A stretch of DNA of 9,536 nt from Acidovorax delafieldii (GTDB lineage: Bacteria > Pseudomonadota > Gammaproteobacteria > Burkholderiales > Burkholderiaceae_C), in contig DCVY01000003.1 in assembly GCA_002327945.1 (NCBI GenBank), positions 1 through 9,536 of the forward strand, read 5' to 3'. Both the position numbers and the translations under genes were made by a program. Below, piece by piece: positions 7,141-9,536 of this stretch. Each line of letters starts with the position of its first letter. The stretch's first letter is position 1. A model generated the notes under the pieces. That model had not been told where the DNA came from. It saw nothing but the letters and a program-made list of their open reading frames with translations, and made no database searches.

Positions 7141-7923
7141 TCAGACCGCAAAGCCGTCGTCAGCCGCGATCACGGCGCCATTCACAAAGTGGCTCTGGTC
7201 ACTGGCCAGCATCACGATGAGCGCATCGAGGTCCTGCGGCTGCCCCACGCGTTTGCGCGGCAGCATGGCCACCAGCTTCTGGCCCTGCTCGGTCTGCCAG
7301 TGGCCGTGGTTGATCTCGGTGTCGATGTAGCCCGGACAGAGGGCATTCACGTTGATGCCAAAACGCCCCCACTCCAGCGCCATGGCGCGGGTCATCTGCA
7401 CCACGGCGGCCTTGCTCATGCAGTAGGCGCCGATCTGCGGCAGCACCTTGAGCCCGGCCATCGAGGCGATGTTGATGATGCGCCCGCCCGTGAAGCTGCC
7501 CGGCGCTACGCCACGCGAGCGGGCCAGCATGCGCTTGCCCACCTCTTGCGCCACAAAGAAAGCGCCCTTGACGTTGGTGTCGAAGATGAAATCGTAATCG
7601 TCGGGCGTCACGTCCTGGATGCGCTGCGTGGTGCTCACGCCCGAGTTGTTGACCAGAATGTCGATGGAACCCATCTCCGTCTCGGCGTGGGCCACGGCGG
7701 CTTTGATGGAATCGTGGTCGGTCACATCGAGTTCAACCACATGGGCATCGCCCCCTTCGCCTTCGATGCGGGCACGCAGCTCCTTGAGCTTTTCCAGCCG
7801 CCGGCTGGCCAGCACCACACCCGCGCCTGCGCGGGCCAGGGTGCGCGCAAACTGAGCCCCCAGGCCGCTGGATGCGCCCGTCACCAGGGCCACGCGGCCG
7901 GACAAATCGATGCTGTATGCCAT
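7141..7923 (-). CDS. SDR family NAD(P)-dependent oxidoreductase
   Basis: A 260-residue classical short-chain dehydrogenase. The cofactor motif TGASSGLG is at 15-22. ASRR at 39-42 places basic residues where NADP(H) phosphate binds. The NNAG motif is varied to NNSG (92-95), then N117. The catalytic residues are S154, Y167 and K171 (YCMSK), with PG at 197-198. The substrate is unknown; 3-ketoacyl, sugar or alcohol substrates are all compatible. A small insert (ARSRGVAPGSFTGG, about 134-147) before the S154 strand is slightly longer than in many relatives. The ATG has GGAGAG 7 nt upstream. The gene is divergent from ETF-QO, with a 162-bp spacer, and lies upstream of the thioesterase on the same strand. 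That context suggests acyl-CoA metabolism, but no specific reaction can be claimed. Confidence 0.9.
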   Translation of the reverse strand: MAYSIDLSGRVALVTGASSGLGAQFARTLARAGAGVVLASRRLEKLKELRARIEGEGGDAHVVELDVTDHDSIKAAVAHAETEMGSIDILVNNSGVSTTQRIQDVTPDDYDFIFDTNVKGAFFVAQEVGKRMLARSRGVAPGSFTGGRIINIASMAGLKVLPQIGAYCMSKAAVVQMTRAMALEWGRFGINVNALCPGYIDTEINHGHWQTEQGQKLVAMLPRKRVGQPQDLDALIVMLASDQSHFVNGAVIAADDGFAV

Positions 7924-7989
7924 TTGGAGCCTCTCCGCAGATCAAAAATAAAACGAAAACACTGAACAAAAACGCCTCTTCGATGGGGC

Positions 7990-8008
7990 GTATTCGCATG
8001 AATACAAT
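7990..8008 (+). promoter_or_regulatory. Dyad overlapping a candidate -10 of ETF-QO gene
   Basis: GTATTC (7990-7995) and GAATAC (8000-8005) form a perfect inverted repeat around GCAT. TACAAT (8003-8008), five of six matches to the -10 consensus, overlaps its right arm. The matching -35 is weak (TTCGAT or TCGATG near 7979-7985). A 16-bp dyad over the -10 fits a repressor operator, possibly for a fatty-acid-responsive regulator. The leader to the ATG would be about 70 nt. The rest of the 162-bp spacer is A-rich near the SDR start and otherwise featureless. Confidence 0.45.
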
Positions 8009-8085
8009 CAGTCGCCAGTCAGGCAATGCTTTACCGCCGTGCCTGCAAAACATCCATTCATTATCAAACGCCCGACGAGACACCC

Positions 8086-9536
8086 ATGACAAACCAAGAA
8101 ATCCTTGCCCAATACGGCCCCCGCGAAGCCATGGAATACGACGTGGTCGTGGTGGGCGGCGGCCCCGCCGGCCTGTCCACCGCCATCCGGCTCAAGCAGC
8201 TGGCCGCCGAAAAAGGCCAGGACGTATCGGTGGTGGTGCTCGAAAAAGGCTCCGAGCCCGGCGCGCACACTCTCTCGGGCGCCATCATGGACCCCAAGGC
8301 ACTGACCGAGCTGATCCCCAACTGGAAGGAACTCGGCGCCCCACTGAACCAGCCTGTCACCGACGATGCCATGGTGTTTTTGGGCGAGAAATCCGCGTTT
8401 CGCACGCCCAACTTCCTGCTGCCAGGCTGCTTTCAGAACCATGGCAACTACATCGTCAGCCTGGGCAACGTCACGCGCTGGCTGGCGCAGCAGGCCGAGA
8501 ACCTGGGCGTGGAAATCTTCCCCGGCTTTGCCGCCGCGGAGGTGCTCTACAACGACAACGGCAGCGTCAAGGGCGTGGCCACCGGCAACATGGGCGTGAG
8601 CAAGGAAGGCGAGCCTACGGGCGACTTCCAGCTGGGCATGGAACTGCACGCCAAATACACCATCTTTGCCGAAGGCGCGCGCGGCCATCTGGGCAAGCAG
8701 GTCATCGCCCGCTTCAAGCTGGATGCAGAAAGTGATCCGCAAACCTACGGCCTGGGCATCAAGGAACTGTGGGAAATCGACCCCGCCCGCCACCAGCCCG
8801 GCTTCGTGCTGCACACCGCCGGCTGGCCCATGGACAACAAAACCTACGGCGGCGCCTTCCTGTACCACATGGAAGACAACAAGGTCACGCTGGGCTTCAT
8901 CACGGGCCTGGACTACGCCAACCCGTACCTCAGCCCGTTCGAGGAATTCCAGCGCTGGAAGACGCACGCCAATATCCGTTATTACCTGGAAGGCGACGAA
9001 TCCAAGGGCATCAAGCCGGCCAAGCGCATCAGCTACGGCGCACGCGCCATCACGGCCGGCGGCCTGATGAGCCTGCCCAAGACCGTGTTCCCGGGCGGCG
9101 CCCTGGTGGGCTGCGACGCGGGCTACCTCAATGTCAGCCGCATCAAGGGCAGCCACGCCGCCATCAAGACCGGCATGCTGGCCGCCGAGGCAGCCTATGA
9201 AGCCATCACGGACGGACGCCAGCACGACGAACTCACCGCCTACCCCAAGGCATTCGAAAACAGCTGGCTCTACACCGAACTGAACAAGGCGCGCAACTTC
9301 AAGGCCTGGTTCAAAAAGGGCCTGACAGTGGCCACGGTGATGAACGGTATCGAGCAGTTCGCGCTCAAGGGCCACATCCCATGGACGCTGCACCGCGACA
9401 AGCCCGACCACGCTTACCTCAAGCCCGCCGCCGAGTGCCAACCCATCGTCTATCCCAAGCCCGATGGCAAGATCACCTTCGACCGCCTCTCCAGCGTGTT
9501 CGTGAGCAACACCAACCACGCCGAAAACCAGCCCGC
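8086..9536 (+). CDS. Electron transfer flavoprotein-ubiquinone oxidoreductase, 3'-truncated by window
   Basis: The first 483 residues of ETF-QO, a membrane-associated FAD and 4Fe-4S enzyme that passes electrons from acyl-CoA dehydrogenases, via ETF, to ubiquinone. The reading frame is open to the right edge without a stop. The FAD dinucleotide motif GGGPAGLS is at 24-31, with E53 at the end of the second strand. EPGAHTLSGA follows at 57-66. The second conserved FAD block PGGALVGCDAG is at 336-346, then NVSRIKGSHAAIKTGM. The family is about 550 residues, so the missing 60-80 should carry the four iron-sulfur cysteines. The ATG at 8086 follows a weak GAGA at 5 nt, and the N-terminus matches close relatives better than the internal ATG at residue 16. 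It is divergent from the SDR at 7923 and may be controlled by the dyad at 7990-8005. Confidence 0.95.
   Translation, partial: MTNQEILAQYGPREAMEYDVVVVGGGPAGLSTAIRLKQLAAEKGQDVSVVVLEKGSEPGAHTLSGAIMDPKALTELIPNWKELGAPLNQPVTDDAMVFLGEKSAFRTPNFLLPGCFQNHGNYIVSLGNVTRWLAQQAENLGVEIFPGFAAAEVLYNDNGSVKGVATGNMGVSKEGEPTGDFQLGMELHAKYTIFAEGARGHLGKQVIARFKLDAESDPQTYGLGIKELWEIDPARHQPGFVLHTAGWPMDNKTYGGAFLYHMEDNKVTLGFITGLDYANPYLSPFEEFQRWKTHANIRYYLEGDESKGIKPAKRISYGARAITAGGLMSLPKTVFPGGALVGCDAGYLNVSRIKGSHAAIKTGMLAAEAAYEAITDGRQHDELTAYPKAFENSWLYTELNKARNFKAWFKKGLTVATVMNGIEQFALKGHIPWTLHRDKPDHAYLKPAAECQPIVYPKPDGKITFDRLSSVFVSNTNHAENQP

Noticed and set aside
8008..9519. 503-codon open frame antisense to ETF-QO
   Set aside because: It mirrors a clear ETF-QO gene. 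The protein is rich in Val, Ala, Gly and His in the manner of antisense GC-rich shadows, and it has no recognisable motif or ribosome site.

Overview
The window is high-GC DNA from a betaproteobacterium. Protein sequences, codon use and the intergenic repeat style look like Comamonadaceae (an Acidovorax-like organism). This is judged by eye, not by a search. It holds nine complete protein genes and one truncated by the right edge. I see no rRNA, tRNA, CRISPR array, transposase, phage gene or integrase.

Layout, left to right. A short-chain dehydrogenase of the HSD10 / 3-hydroxyacyl-CoA dehydrogenase type (42-800, +) converges on the two-gene operon scoA-scoB (2231-880, -), which encodes succinyl-CoA:3-ketoacid CoA-transferase. 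A PAS-LuxR type regulator (2305-2850, +) is divergent from scoA across a 73-bp control region with short repeated half-sites. After it comes a GC-rich intergenic repeat of a style I associate with this family, then a PcaC-like carboxymuconolactone decarboxylase (3385-2993, -). A strong hairpin separates that gene from catalase-peroxidase katG (5659-3500, -). Divergent from katG is a peroxidase-related AhpD-fold enzyme (5835-6419, +). It converges on a hotdog acyl-CoA thioesterase (6902-6480, -). A 238-bp non-coding stretch with small repeats precedes a second SDR (7923-7141, -). Divergent from that is electron-transfer-flavoprotein:ubiquinone oxidoreductase (8086 to the edge, +), which lacks its C-terminal iron-sulfur part only because the window stops.

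Two themes run through the window. The first is acyl-CoA and ketone-body catabolism: the HSD10-like dehydrogenase, ScoAB, the thioesterase, and ETF-QO, which passes beta-oxidation electrons to quinone. The second is peroxide defence: KatG with a divergent CxxC peroxidase-like protein. The PAS-LuxR protein is the obvious local candidate to control scoAB. This is largely ordinary chromosomal metabolism. I found no convincing new multi-gene system. The items most worth checking are the scoAB/regulator control region, the two AhpD-fold proteins flanking katG, and two 39-bp hairpins with identical arms that bracket the pcaC-like gene.
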